From a virus: a stretch of DNA of 23,078 nt. Below the pieces are notes generated by a model. The model saw nothing but the letters and a program-made list of their open reading frames with translations, had not been told where the DNA came from and did no database searches. Below are positions 13,041 to 21,290 of this stretch, piece by piece. The position numbers and the translations under genes are program-made. Location of the stretch: the IMG/VR virus record IMGVR_UViG_3300033052_000121, positions 1-23,078 of that record. One strand, written 5' to 3'. Numbering within the stretch: position 1 is the stretch's first letter; each line of letters starts with the position of its first letter.

Positions 13041-15536
13041 ATGAAACCACAGTGCAGAGCAGCTGTCCAGCAGGCCGCCGGCCGGAACTTGACCGACGCC
13101 GAAATCAGGAAGATCGATGACCGGATCAGCGCCACGATGCGCAACATGGCCCGGGCCGACCCGGCCGGCTGGCGCGGCAAGTCCGCCGACCAGCGCGTGC
13201 TGGACGCCGTGCAGCAGGCCATGGCCGATATCCAGGCCGAAGCGGCGCTCAAGGTGCAGCGTGCGCAGCTCCAGGTCGTCAAAACCGCCGCCATGGAGAC
13301 CCGGGTCGGCGACCTGATGGCGTCCTACGCGATCGGCCGCAGCAAGGCCCTGGTCAAGGAGATGGAGCTGACCGACAACTATGCCGAGGGCATCAAGCGC
13401 GAGACGATGAGCCACCTGATGGATCTGCTCGACGCGGTCGAAAGCAAGCAAGGCACCACCGCCGGCCGCAAGGCGCTCATGTTCCTCTTCGATGCCCAGA
13501 ACCCAGGCATGACGCGCGACCTGGCGATCGAGATCTACGGCAACGGCGCCGCCGGCACCGGCAACGCCCTGGCGCAGAAGGCGGCAGTGGCCTGGCTGGA
13601 ATCGATCGAGCAGCTGCGTCAGCGCTTCAATGCCGGCGGCGGCGACGTCGGCAAGCTGGAATACGGCTATCTGCCGCAGCCCCATGATCAGGGGCGCGTG
13701 CGCGGCAGCGGCGATGCGGCGGCGCGCGCCAAGTGGGTGCAGGACACTCTGCCGCTGCTCGACCGCAACCGCTACTTCCAGGAAGACGGCACCCGCCTGA
13801 CGGACCAGCAGCTGGCCGACGTGCTGAACGCTGCCTGGGACACCATCGCGACCGGCGGCCTGAACAAGATGACGCCCGGCCAGGGCGGCGGCAGCGGCGC
13901 GCGCGCGAACGCGGGCAGCGACAGCCGCCAGATCCACTTCAAAGACGCCGAGGCCTACCTCGCCTACATGGGCAAGTACGGCGGCGGCAGCATGTACGAC
14001 GCGATGCTGGGGCACATCGGAGGCCTGTCGCGCGACATCGCCCTGGTCGAGCGCTACGGCCCCAACCCCGCCCAGCAGATGAAGCTGCAGTTCGACCTGG
14101 CAGAGAAGGCGGACATCGGCGTCGAGCGCTCCTTCGGCATGACCCCACAGAGCTACTGGGACCTGATCAGCGGCAAGACCGGGATGGCCGAAAACGGCAA
14201 CCTGGCCAGGGTCGCGCAGGACGCCCGCAATATCCAGGTGTTCGGCAAGCTGGCGGGCGCGGTGCTGTCGAGCGTGACCGACATGGGCAGCTACTTCGTC
14301 ACCGCTGGCTTTAACAAGCTCTCCTACTGGGAGGCGCTGAAGAACATCGGCAAGCAGCTCGATGGCGACACCCGCGACTTCCTTACCATGCATGGCGTCA
14401 TCGCGGATTCGATGATCTCGAACCTGAATCGTTGGAGCGGCGACAACATCAAGAACAACTGGAGCGGCCGCCTGGCTAACTCCACGATGAAGTTGTCGCT
14501 GATGAACGCCTGGACCGACACGCTGCGCCGCGCATTCTCCATGACGATGATGAACGGCCTGGCCAAGCTGTCGAAAACGGAATGGGCGGCGCTGTCCGGG
14601 TGGGACCGGTCGCACCTCACCCGCAAGGGCATCACCGAGGCCGACTGGGAAGTGATCCGCGCCGGCCAGCTGACGAACTACCAGGGCGCCGACTTCCTCA
14701 CGCCCGAGGCCATCCACGCGAGCGGCGACGCGCGCTCGAGCGAGGTGGCGGCCAAGGTCATCGGCCTGATCACGGACGAATCCGAATACGCGGTCATCAA
14801 CCCCGACCTGGCCACGAAGGCGGCAGCCAGCGCGGGCGGCCTATCGCGCGGCACGGTGCGCGGTGAGCTGGCGCGCTCCGTCATGCAGTTCAAGAGCTTT
14901 CCGATCGCGATGATCTCGCGGCACTGGCGCCGGATGCTGGACGCGCCGCAGGGTGTTGACGGCGCGCCCGTGCTGGCCAATCGCCTGATGTACGGCGCCG
15001 CCATGATGACGTCGCTCACCGCGCTCGGCGCCATCGCCTACCAGAACAAGCAGATCGTTCAGGGCAAGGACCCGCTCGACATGACTACCCCGAAGTTCTG
15101 GACTCGCGCCATGGCCCAGGGCGGCGGCATGGGCATCGTCGGCGACTTCCTGCTGACGGACCCCACCACCAACCCGGGCGACTCCACGGCCAACGCGATC
15201 AAGAACGTGGCCGGTCCGACCGTGGGCAGCGTCTTCGATATCGGCTACAAGCTGGGCGTGGAGAACCTCTACGAAGCAGCGAACGGGGACGACACCCACT
15301 TCGTCGCCGAGGGCATCCGGACGGCCCGCAGCCACCTCCCCTACGTCAATCTCTGGTACGCCAAGGCGGCACTTGACCATGCTGGCCTACATGCTCTACA
15401 AGAGAACGTAAGCCCCGGCTACCTGTCGCGGATGCAACAGCGTGCGCAGCGGGACTGGGAACAGGACTACTGGTGGACACCAGGCACTGGCGCGCCTGAG
15501 CGCGCCCCGGACATGACAGCGATCGGAGGAAACTGA
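13041..15536 (+). CDS. Large internal virion protein (T7 gp16 C-part-like ejection protein)
   Basis: The product has 831 residues and is mostly helical. The N-terminal region (RNLTDAEIRKIDDRISATMR) and the centre (MYDAMLGHIGGLSRDIALVE at about 318-337, FGKLAGAVLSSVTDMGSYFV at about 401-420) resemble the C-terminal part of large podovirus ejection proteins. A hydrophobic segment near 653-671 (YGAAMMTSLTALGAIAYQ) may insert in a membrane. It has no transglycosylase motif; that activity is in the gene before it. ATG 13041 is preceded by AAGAGAG (13024-13030). Its stop overlaps the start of the small terminase by one base. I assign it by size, order and pattern. The role is probably the inner-membrane end of the DNA translocation channel. 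Confidence 0.75.
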   Translation: MKPQCRAAVQQAAGRNLTDAEIRKIDDRISATMRNMARADPAGWRGKSADQRVLDAVQQAMADIQAEAALKVQRAQLQVVKTAAMETRVGDLMASYAIGRSKALVKEMELTDNYAEGIKRETMSHLMDLLDAVESKQGTTAGRKALMFLFDAQNPGMTRDLAIEIYGNGAAGTGNALAQKAAVAWLESIEQLRQRFNAGGGDVGKLEYGYLPQPHDQGRVRGSGDAAARAKWVQDTLPLLDRNRYFQEDGTRLTDQQLADVLNAAWDTIATGGLNKMTPGQGGGSGARANAGSDSRQIHFKDAEAYLAYMGKYGGGSMYDAMLGHIGGLSRDIALVERYGPNPAQQMKLQFDLAEKADIGVERSFGMTPQSYWDLISGKTGMAENGNLARVAQDARNIQVFGKLAGAVLSSVTDMGSYFVTAGFNKLSYWEALKNIGKQLDGDTRDFLTMHGVIADSMISNLNRWSGDNIKNNWSGRLANSTMKLSLMNAWTDTLRRAFSMTMMNGLAKLSKTEWAALSGWDRSHLTRKGITEADWEVIRAGQLTNYQGADFLTPEAIHASGDARSSEVAAKVIGLITDESEYAVINPDLATKAAASAGGLSRGTVRGELARSVMQFKSFPIAMISRHWRRMLDAPQGVDGAPVLANRLMYGAAMMTSLTALGAIAYQNKQIVQGKDPLDMTTPKFWTRAMAQGGGMGIVGDFLLTDPTTNPGDSTANAIKNVAGPTVGSVFDIGYKLGVENLYEAANGDDTHFVAEGIRTARSHLPYVNLWYAKAALDHAGLHALQENVSPGYLSRMQQRAQRDWEQDYWWTPGTGAPERAPDMTAIGGN

Positions 15537-15907
15537 TGAGGCAGGATCAATACGAGAAATTGCAGGAATTGACCGAGAAGCTGACCGACGCCTTCATCGG
15601 CGAGGCGGATCCGGCCGTATGGCCTGGCCACGGGGTGGCGATCGCCGCGATGGACCAGCAGACCCGTGGTGACCGCTACTGGTGCAAGAAGAACGCCGCG
15701 GCGACCCTGTCCGTGATCGTGCGCACCACCAGCCTGATCGGCATCATCCAGCAGCGCAGCCTGGCGGGCGTGGCGGGCGGGGTCCCGGCGCCCGAGCAGG
15801 AACAGGAAGACGACAGCCTGGACGCCGAAGTGAAGGCCGCGGAGAAGGAAGCGAAGCGCCTGCTCGACAAGATGCAGAAAAGCATGACGAAGGCCCATGG
15901 AAAATAG
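15536..15907 (+). CDS. Putative small terminase subunit (TerS)
   Basis: The product has 123 residues. Its N-terminal half is helical, with PAVWPGHGVAIAAMDQQTRG and RYWCKKNAAATLSVIVRT (about 64-81); the C-terminus is a very charged helix (about 98-123). It lies directly before the large terminase, overlaps it by 11 bases, and has an excellent ribosome site (GGAGGA 15525-15530). In T7-like phages the small packaging subunit (gp18) holds this place. The WPG and RGDRYW segments recur in proteins found before podovirus terminases, as far as I recall. No helix-turn-helix is obvious, so the call rests mainly on position and size. Confidence 0.6.
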   Translation: MRQDQYEKLQELTEKLTDAFIGEADPAVWPGHGVAIAAMDQQTRGDRYWCKKNAAATLSVIVRTTSLIGIIQQRSLAGVAGGVPAPEQEQEDDSLDAEVKAAEKEAKRLLDKMQKSMTKAHGK

Positions 15908-17537
15908 GGTCAGCTTCCTGACGTTCTTCCTGATGTGGGCCAAGCTGCAGGGGTGGAAGGTTCCGCTCCTGCACGTGCGCATCTGCCAGTGGCTGGAGAA
16001 CTGCGCCGACCCGGTGCGCGTGCTGATGGTGTTCCGTGGCGCGTCGAAGTCGACGACCTACGCTGTTTACAAGGCCTGGAAGCTGTACCGGGATCGCAAC
16101 CGCCGATCGCTGATCTGGGCGGCCGACGGCGACTTGGCCAAGAAGCTCACCCGCGACACCATCAACGTGCTGCGCCGGCACCCGCTGTGCGCCGGCATGC
16201 TGCCGACCAAGCCGGGCGCGCAGACGTTCTGGGTGAACGGGTCGACCGACGCGCGAAACGCCAGCATGAACGCGGTGGGCGTGAACCAGAATGCGACAGG
16301 CTCGCGCGCCGACGACATCGACTACGACGACATCGAGGTCCCGAAAAACATCAAGACCGCCGAGGCCCGGGCCAACCTGAGGATGAAGATCGAGGAATCC
16401 ACCTTCATCGCGGTGCCGGGCTCCCAGGAAACCTACATCGGCACCCCGCACACCCACGACTCGATCTATCCGGAGTTGGTGGCCGCCGGCGCCGCTTTCC
16501 TGAAGATCCCCCTCTTCGAGAGCGGCGTCCGCTACGAGGACACCAGTACCCGGACCCGGTACCAGTTCGACTTCACGCCGGGCGAGGATGGCCTGTACGT
16601 CATGGTCGGGATCCACAAGTTCGCGCGTCTCCTGGTCGAGGGGCAGGACTACCGGGTCGAGGGCAACGAGGTGGTGCTGGCCAAGCCGCCCGGCGCCGTT
16701 CTGGACATCTACGCGCACTGCGCATGGCCAGAACGCTTCACGCGCGAGGACGTAATCAAGCGCCGGAAGAAGACCCGCACCCTCAACTACTGGGACAGCC
16801 AATACATGCTCGAAGCGAAGCCGATCAACGAATGCCGCCTCGACCCGGCGAAGATCAAGGCCTACGACCTGCAGCCGACGCTCGCGCGCGCGAACCGTCA
16901 GGTGCGTATGGAGCTGGGGAAGGTCCAGATCGTGAGCGGCCGGGCCTATTGGGACCCGTCCTTGGGCAAGAAGACCAGCGATGCGTCCGCCTTCTCGGTC
17001 GTCTACGACGACACCCTGGGGAATCACTACTGGCACGTGTGCGAGGGGCTGACCGGGGAATTCGCCGAGTTCAGCGATGCCCGCAACACCGAGATCATCG
17101 GCGGCCAGGTGCTGCAGGCCTGCGACATCATCCAGAAGGCGAACATCCTGCACGTCTATGTGGAGGTGAACAGCGTCGGCTCGTTCGCCGGGAAGCTGCT
17201 GCAGCGCGCTCTCAAGCAGCGCCGGCTGAACTGCGGTGTGACGGAGATTGTCCAGAACGCCAACAAGAACGAACGGATCCTGGGCGCGCTCGAAGCGCCG
17301 ATGAAGTCGGGCGTGCTGTGGGCGCACGTCGATGTCCTGAACGGCCCGCTCTGGGACCAGATGAAGGACTGGAACCCCAAGGTAAAGGAGCAGCCGGACG
17401 ACTACCTGGACAGCGGCGCTGGTGCGATCGAGCGGGCGCCAGTGCGCATTAACCATTTGGTCGGGATTCCGACCGGCAATACACGGGAAGATTGGCGCCA
17501 TTCAACGGGCGTCTTCGAGGTGACGCTCGAAACCTGA
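15897..17537 (+). CDS. terL: Large terminase subunit (T7 gp19-like packaging ATPase/nuclease)
   Basis: The product has 546 residues (T7 gp19 has 586). It drives DNA into the prohead through the portal and cuts the concatemer. The ATPase part has a Walker A-like motif FRGASKST at 46-53, the GSRADDIDYDDIE block at 135-147 (Walker B with the catalytic acid at its end), and the ETYIGTPHTHDSIY motif (178-191) for coupling. After LNYWDSQYMLEAKP (about 296-309), which is strongly conserved in this group, follow RLDPAKI and the nuclease part, opened by YWDPSLGKKTSDASAF (351-366) with Asp353 as the likely first metal ligand. Residues about 212-272 look like an extra beta-rich segment. ATG 15897 overlaps the small subunit gene by 11 bases. 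The frame is intact. Confidence 0.95.
   Translation: MENRVSFLTFFLMWAKLQGWKVPLLHVRICQWLENCADPVRVLMVFRGASKSTTYAVYKAWKLYRDRNRRSLIWAADGDLAKKLTRDTINVLRRHPLCAGMLPTKPGAQTFWVNGSTDARNASMNAVGVNQNATGSRADDIDYDDIEVPKNIKTAEARANLRMKIEESTFIAVPGSQETYIGTPHTHDSIYPELVAAGAAFLKIPLFESGVRYEDTSTRTRYQFDFTPGEDGLYVMVGIHKFARLLVEGQDYRVEGNEVVLAKPPGAVLDIYAHCAWPERFTREDVIKRRKKTRTLNYWDSQYMLEAKPINECRLDPAKIKAYDLQPTLARANRQVRMELGKVQIVSGRAYWDPSLGKKTSDASAFSVVYDDTLGNHYWHVCEGLTGEFAEFSDARNTEIIGGQVLQACDIIQKANILHVYVEVNSVGSFAGKLLQRALKQRRLNCGVTEIVQNANKNERILGALEAPMKSGVLWAHVDVLNGPLWDQMKDWNPKVKEQPDDYLDSGAGAIERAPVRINHLVGIPTGNTREDWRHSTGVFEVTLET
17460..17476 (+). repeat. 17-bp sequence repeated at 3202-3218 (copy 2, inside the terminase gene)
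   Basis: This copy is identical to 3202-3218 over 17 bases. Here it encodes Val-Gly-Ile-Pro-Thr-Gly near the terminase C-terminus. It lies 101 bases upstream of the tailspike start, as the other copy lies upstream of the capsid gene. Confidence 0.55.
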
Positions 17538-17550
17538 GCGTCGCAGGTAA

Positions 17551-17577
17551 GGCGGCGCTCCCCTTCAGGAGTCCGCC
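17551..17577 (+). promoter_or_regulatory. Hairpin covering the ribosome binding site of the tailspike gene
   Basis: GGCGG (17551-17555) pairs with CCGCC (17573-17577), and inside it CTCC (17558-17561) pairs with GGAG (17568-17571) around a CCTTCA loop, with a small internal bulge. The GGAG is the ribosome site of the tailspike gene, whose GTG start follows immediately at 17578. In this fold the site is hidden, which suggests restrained translation. Confidence 0.5.
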
Positions 17578-20388
17578 GTGCCCGTATCAGCCCAAGAAAC
17601 CGTATTTCGCCATATCGGCAACGGTATCACTGTCTCGTTCCCCTTCGGCTGCCAGGTCCTGCAAGCATCCGACCTCAAGGTCTATATCAACGATGCTGAG
17701 GTGACTTCCGGCTTCACCGTCGCTGGTATCGGCGTGCCCACGGGCGGCACCGTCACGTTCGATGTCCCACCGTCGGGTCTCGCCCAGGTGCGCCTCGAGC
17801 GCGACATCGTGCTGGAGCGCCTCACCGACTACCAGCAAAACGGCGACTTCCTCGCCAGGGTTGTCAACCCAGACTTCAACCGCCTTTGGATGGCGCTGCA
17901 GCAGCACCTGGGCATTCTGCGTCGCGCGTTGGTGGTGCCGAAATCCGATCTATCGGAGCCTGCGCCTCTGCCGAAAATTGCTGATCGTGCAAATAAGTTG
18001 CTGAGTTTCGACGAGCTCGGCAATCCCATTGCAGTCGCGCCGGCCGCACAGTCTGCCACCGCGGCATTGATCGAGCTGGCATCGGCCGCCGGATCCGCTC
18101 TGATCGGATATATCCACTCTGGTATTGGGGCAGTCAAGCGCTCGCTTCAAGAAAAGCTGCGCGACACCATCCACGTCAAGGACTACGGTGCGAAGGGCGA
18201 CGGCGTAACCGACGACACCCTGGCGATCGAGGCCGCAGGCAAGGCGCTTAAAAGTGGACAGACCTTGCACCTGGGCGACGGGACCTACCTCATCTCATAC
18301 AAAGGCGCCGCCTATTCCTCCGTCTACGGCAATGCCGTAATCGACCTGCTGAACAAGACCGACATCAGCATCTTGGGCGAGGGCGCCACTATCAAGGTCG
18401 TGAACCACGACATCACCGCCAAGGGCGGCTTGCGCTTCGCTAACTTCAAAGGCTGCAAGCGAGTGCGGATTTCGGGCATCAACTTCGACATGACGTTCTT
18501 GGGCAGCAATACCAGCGGCCAGTTCTATCCGTTCTGCGGCGCGATCACGGCGCTGGACGAGGACGCGCCGGCGCCCGACTTCAATGGCCTGAACAGCGAT
18601 TTTACGATCGACGGCTGCAGCTTCAAGCTGTATCACCCTGCGGGAAACTGGCAGACCACTGCGAACCCGTACCTGGGCGACGGGAACAACGGCTTCAAGC
18701 TCTTCAGCATTTTCGTGTCGGGCCCCTTCACTCCGACCGAGTATGACAACCAGTGCCGCAACGTCGTGGTGGATAACTGCACATGGCGCAAGGGCCATAA
18801 CGGGTATGGCATCTGGTTCTGGGCTTGGAACAACTGCCGCGTGACGAGCTGCGTCGTCGAAGACTGGGTAGCCAAATATTCCGACAACACCGGCAGTTTC
18901 GCCGGTGGCGGGGTTGCATGGGTTCGCCATATCCCGTTCCGTACCGCCGGCATGGTCGTCTCGGGGAACCAGTTCCGCGCAAAACCAACGTCCGAGCGAA
19001 TCGGTGCGTTTGCCGGCAAAGCACAGTTCTATGTGCAAGCGAACAATATCGGTGCGGCCAACTTGGCAAAGGGTGAGACGGTCGTATCAGGCAACAACAT
19101 AATCATGGGCGCCGGCGGCCAGGGTCTCGGCGATGAAGTGCTGTTCTTCAACACCTTCGGCACGCTGATCGTTTCTGGCAATACCATCGATGGCCACGAG
19201 GGCACGGTCACTACGGACGGTGGGTCCTTGGTGCTGAATTACTCACCAGGTGACACGGGTGGTCAAGGTGAATCCTCGCTGATCTTCACGGACAACACGA
19301 TTGGCACTGCTTACCTCGGCTCCGGGATCTTGTTCGTCAACGGCTCGAACGAAAGCGAAGCCAACCGACGCTGCAAGCACCTCGTTGTGACCGGCAACAC
19401 GATGGCGCGAGGCGACTTCTTCCTGCGCATGACCAGCTACGCGTACAAGACCTACGAGGGCGTTCGCTACGCGATCATCGCGGACAACGTGATCGACATG
19501 AATGGCGGGGCGCTGTTCCCTCCCCCGAGCGGCAACAATTACGGCATTCATACTGCATCGCTGGCCACCGACATCATCGTCATTTCAGGTAACGCATTTG
19601 CGAACACCACTGAGGCTATCAAATCGCCGGCGTACGCCAACAGCGCAAGCGCAAATATTCGGATTTGGGGGAACAGCTACAAAAACATCACGACGCCCTA
19701 CAACGCCGCGGCAAACCTGTTCCCTGCTGAGAAGTTCGATAGCGCGCCGGTGGTTTCGGCCGTCGGCAGCGACACCACCGTGCAGCCATATGTGTCGGCG
19801 CGTAACACCACGGGCAATTCCGAGGTAAAGCTATTCCAGCAGTCCACGACCTCGTACCTCATGGCGACTAACCAGCTTGAGGTCTACGCTGGCGGCGCGT
19901 CGCAGCTCAATCTGGGTGCCAACTATCTCCGGCCGACTGCCGACAATACCAAGACGCTTGGCCAGGCGGCCACGCGCTGGTCCACTGTGTACGCCGGAAC
20001 GGGCGCCATCAATACCTCGGACGAGCGCGCGAAGCAGCAGGTGCAGACGATCGACGTCCGCGTCCTCAGGGCTTGGGCCAAGGTCGGGTATGCACAGTAC
20101 AAGTTCAATGATGCTGTAGAGGCCAAGGGCGACGGCGCACGCTGGCACATCGGCGTCATCGCGCAGCGCGTCAAGGAAGCGTTCGAATCGGAAGGGCTCG
20201 ACGCTTTCTCCTTCGGGCTCCTCTGCTACGACGAATGGGACGACCAGCACGCGTCTGCGCTGGGCGAGGACGGCAACCCAACGGCGGAAGAGATCCTGGT
20301 GCAGCCAGCAGGCAACCGCTACGGGATCCGCTATGAAGAAGCGCTCGCGCTGGAATGCGCATACCTCCGTTCACGTCTCACGGCATAA
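17578..20388 (+). CDS. Tailspike: T7-fibre-type anchor, beta-helix (pectate-lyase-like) body, self-cleaving S74 chaperone
   Basis: The product has 936 residues and starts at GTG, chosen for CAGGAG at 17566-17571. Residues about 1-125 resemble the virion-binding N-terminus of T7 gp17 (strands such as DLKVYINDAEV, then VTFDVPPSGLAQVRLERD). RANKLLSFDELGNPIAVAP (137-155) is a common linker. From IHVKDYGAKGDGVTDDT (198-214), a signature of pectate-lyase-3-type right-handed beta-helices, repeated strands with VSGN and ADNV turns run to about 700. The end is a Peptidase_S74 chaperone: WSTVYAGTGAINTSDERAK, with the predicted self-cleavage between Ser814 and Asp815, and WHIGVIAQRV with His857. The spike probably forms a trimer that binds or degrades a capsule or other surface polysaccharide. 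The substrate cannot be read from sequence. GC content drops in the beta-helix part, as usual for exchanged receptor-binding modules. Confidence 0.93.
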   Translation: MPVSAQETVFRHIGNGITVSFPFGCQVLQASDLKVYINDAEVTSGFTVAGIGVPTGGTVTFDVPPSGLAQVRLERDIVLERLTDYQQNGDFLARVVNPDFNRLWMALQQHLGILRRALVVPKSDLSEPAPLPKIADRANKLLSFDELGNPIAVAPAAQSATAALIELASAAGSALIGYIHSGIGAVKRSLQEKLRDTIHVKDYGAKGDGVTDDTLAIEAAGKALKSGQTLHLGDGTYLISYKGAAYSSVYGNAVIDLLNKTDISILGEGATIKVVNHDITAKGGLRFANFKGCKRVRISGINFDMTFLGSNTSGQFYPFCGAITALDEDAPAPDFNGLNSDFTIDGCSFKLYHPAGNWQTTANPYLGDGNNGFKLFSIFVSGPFTPTEYDNQCRNVVVDNCTWRKGHNGYGIWFWAWNNCRVTSCVVEDWVAKYSDNTGSFAGGGVAWVRHIPFRTAGMVVSGNQFRAKPTSERIGAFAGKAQFYVQANNIGAANLAKGETVVSGNNIIMGAGGQGLGDEVLFFNTFGTLIVSGNTIDGHEGTVTTDGGSLVLNYSPGDTGGQGESSLIFTDNTIGTAYLGSGILFVNGSNESEANRRCKHLVVTGNTMARGDFFLRMTSYAYKTYEGVRYAIIADNVIDMNGGALFPPPSGNNYGIHTASLATDIIVISGNAFANTTEAIKSPAYANSASANIRIWGNSYKNITTPYNAAANLFPAEKFDSAPVVSAVGSDTTVQPYVSARNTTGNSEVKLFQQSTTSYLMATNQLEVYAGGASQLNLGANYLRPTADNTKTLGQAATRWSTVYAGTGAINTSDERAKQQVQTIDVRVLRAWAKVGYAQYKFNDAVEAKGDGARWHIGVIAQRVKEAFESEGLDAFSFGLLCYDEWDDQHASALGEDGNPTAEEILVQPAGNRYGIRYEEALALECAYLRSRLTA

Positions 20389-20398
20389 GGGCGCAACC

Positions 20399-20767
20399 AT
20401 GATCGACAAACCACCGCACCCACCCGCGAGCGAATGGGCGGAATTCGTCACCTGGGCATGGATGATCGGCATCTCCTTGCTGGGCGGCTTCGTATCGTTC
20501 GTCCGGAAAGTGCGTTCCAACCACGCGCGCGCCTGGAACTTCACCGAGTTCGTCGGGGAGATCTTCACGGCCGCCCTCGCCGGCATCATCACTGCAAACC
20601 TCTGCCAGTGGCTCGGCTATCCGCCATCCCTGACCTACGCTCTCACCGGCATCGGCGCTCACATGGGCAGCCGCGCGCTGTTCAAGCTCGAAGCGCTGTT
20701 CGACACGAAGTTTCCCGCAACCCCACTAGCGAAGGATCAAGACCATGAGCATCACCAGAATAATTGA
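20399..20767 (+). CDS. Holin (LydA/superfamily III-like)
   Basis: The product has 122 residues. It has a hydrophilic start (MIDKPPHPPASEWAEF), then a membrane helix at about 17-35 (TWAWMIGISLLGGFVSFV), a basic loop (RKVRSNHARAWN), and two further hydrophobic stretches at about 53-67 (IFTAALAGIITANLC) and about 71-90. The form, with GIGAHMGSRALFKLEALF after the last helix, fits phage holins of the LydA type. The C-terminus is a charged His/Asp/Glu tail. It would form holes in the inner membrane to release the endolysin. ATG 20399 follows the tailspike stop by 10 bases with AAGG (20387-20390); an in-frame ATG at 20333 lies within the tailspike and is less likely. It overlaps the endolysin gene by 23 bases. 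Confidence 0.82.
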   Translation: MIDKPPHPPASEWAEFVTWAWMIGISLLGGFVSFVRKVRSNHARAWNFTEFVGEIFTAALAGIITANLCQWLGYPPSLTYALTGIGAHMGSRALFKLEALFDTKFPATPLAKDQDHEHHQNN

Positions 20768-21290
20768 AGGCGTGCTCGATCGCGAGAAAGGCTACGTCAA
20801 CAACCCGAAGGACGCCGGCGGCGAGACGATGTGGGGAATCACGGTCGAGACGGCGCGTCGCAACGGCTATACCGGACCGATGCGTGACCTCTCGCGGGAC
20901 CAAGCCGCCAAGATCTACCTACACGAATATGTGATCGCGCCGGGCTTTATGCGGATTGCGGCCATCAGCATGCCCATCGCCGAAGAGCTGGTCGACTCCG
21001 GTGTGAACTGCGGCACATCCCGTCCCGGGCCCTGGCTGCAGCGCACCCTGAATCTGCTCAACCGCGAGGCGAAGCTGTTTCCCGACCTGGTCGTGGATGG
21101 CGTGCTGGGCCCGGCCACGCAGGCGGCGCTGATGTACACACTCCGACACCGCGGGGCCGACGGCGAAAAGGTGCTTCTGCGTTGCCTCAACAGCCTGCAG
21201 GGCGCCTATTACATGGAAATCACCGAGCGCCGGGCGGCGAACGAGGAGTTTTTCTTCGGATGGATTCTCAACCGCGTGGAGGCAGCATGA
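20745..21290 (+). CDS. Endolysin: GH108-type lysozyme with C-terminal peptidoglycan-binding region
   Basis: The product has 181 residues, a normal size for the family. Residues about 5-95 are the catalytic glycoside hydrolase 108 domain: LDREKGYVNNPKDAGGETMW holds the catalytic Glu14 in the family's E-G/K-G-Y motif, followed by GITVETAR and DLSRDQAAKIYLHEY. Residues about 100-178 match the peptidoglycan-binding type 3 domain that usually follows it (LVVDGVLGPATQAAL, then RAANEEFFFGWILNRV). There is no signal peptide, so export depends on the holin. The start at 20745 has AAGGA (20732-20736). The gene overlaps the holin before it and the next gene by ATGA. Confidence 0.92.
   Translation: MSITRIIEGVLDREKGYVNNPKDAGGETMWGITVETARRNGYTGPMRDLSRDQAAKIYLHEYVIAPGFMRIAAISMPIAEELVDSGVNCGTSRPGPWLQRTLNLLNREAKLFPDLVVDGVLGPATQAALMYTLRHRGADGEKVLLRCLNSLQGAYYMEITERRAANEEFFFGWILNRVEAA

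Noticed and set aside
13035-14717. Upstream extension of the antisense membrane ORF into a 626-codon minus-strand frame
   Set aside because: The part beyond 13034 lies opposite a clear ejection-protein gene and has shadow-like composition. Only the final 65 codons, within the gap, look like a real membrane protein.
15744-17501. 585-codon minus-strand frame and 505-codon plus-strand alternative frame over the terminase
   Set aside because: Both are shadows; the terminase frame carries all expected motifs in order without interruption.
17578-20388. BPP-1-style diversity-generating element (variable repeat, reverse transcriptase)
   Set aside because: The head genes recall BPP-1, so I looked for a template/variable repeat and a reverse transcriptase. 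No long near-repeat at the 3' end of the tailspike or elsewhere and no reverse transcriptase motif is present.
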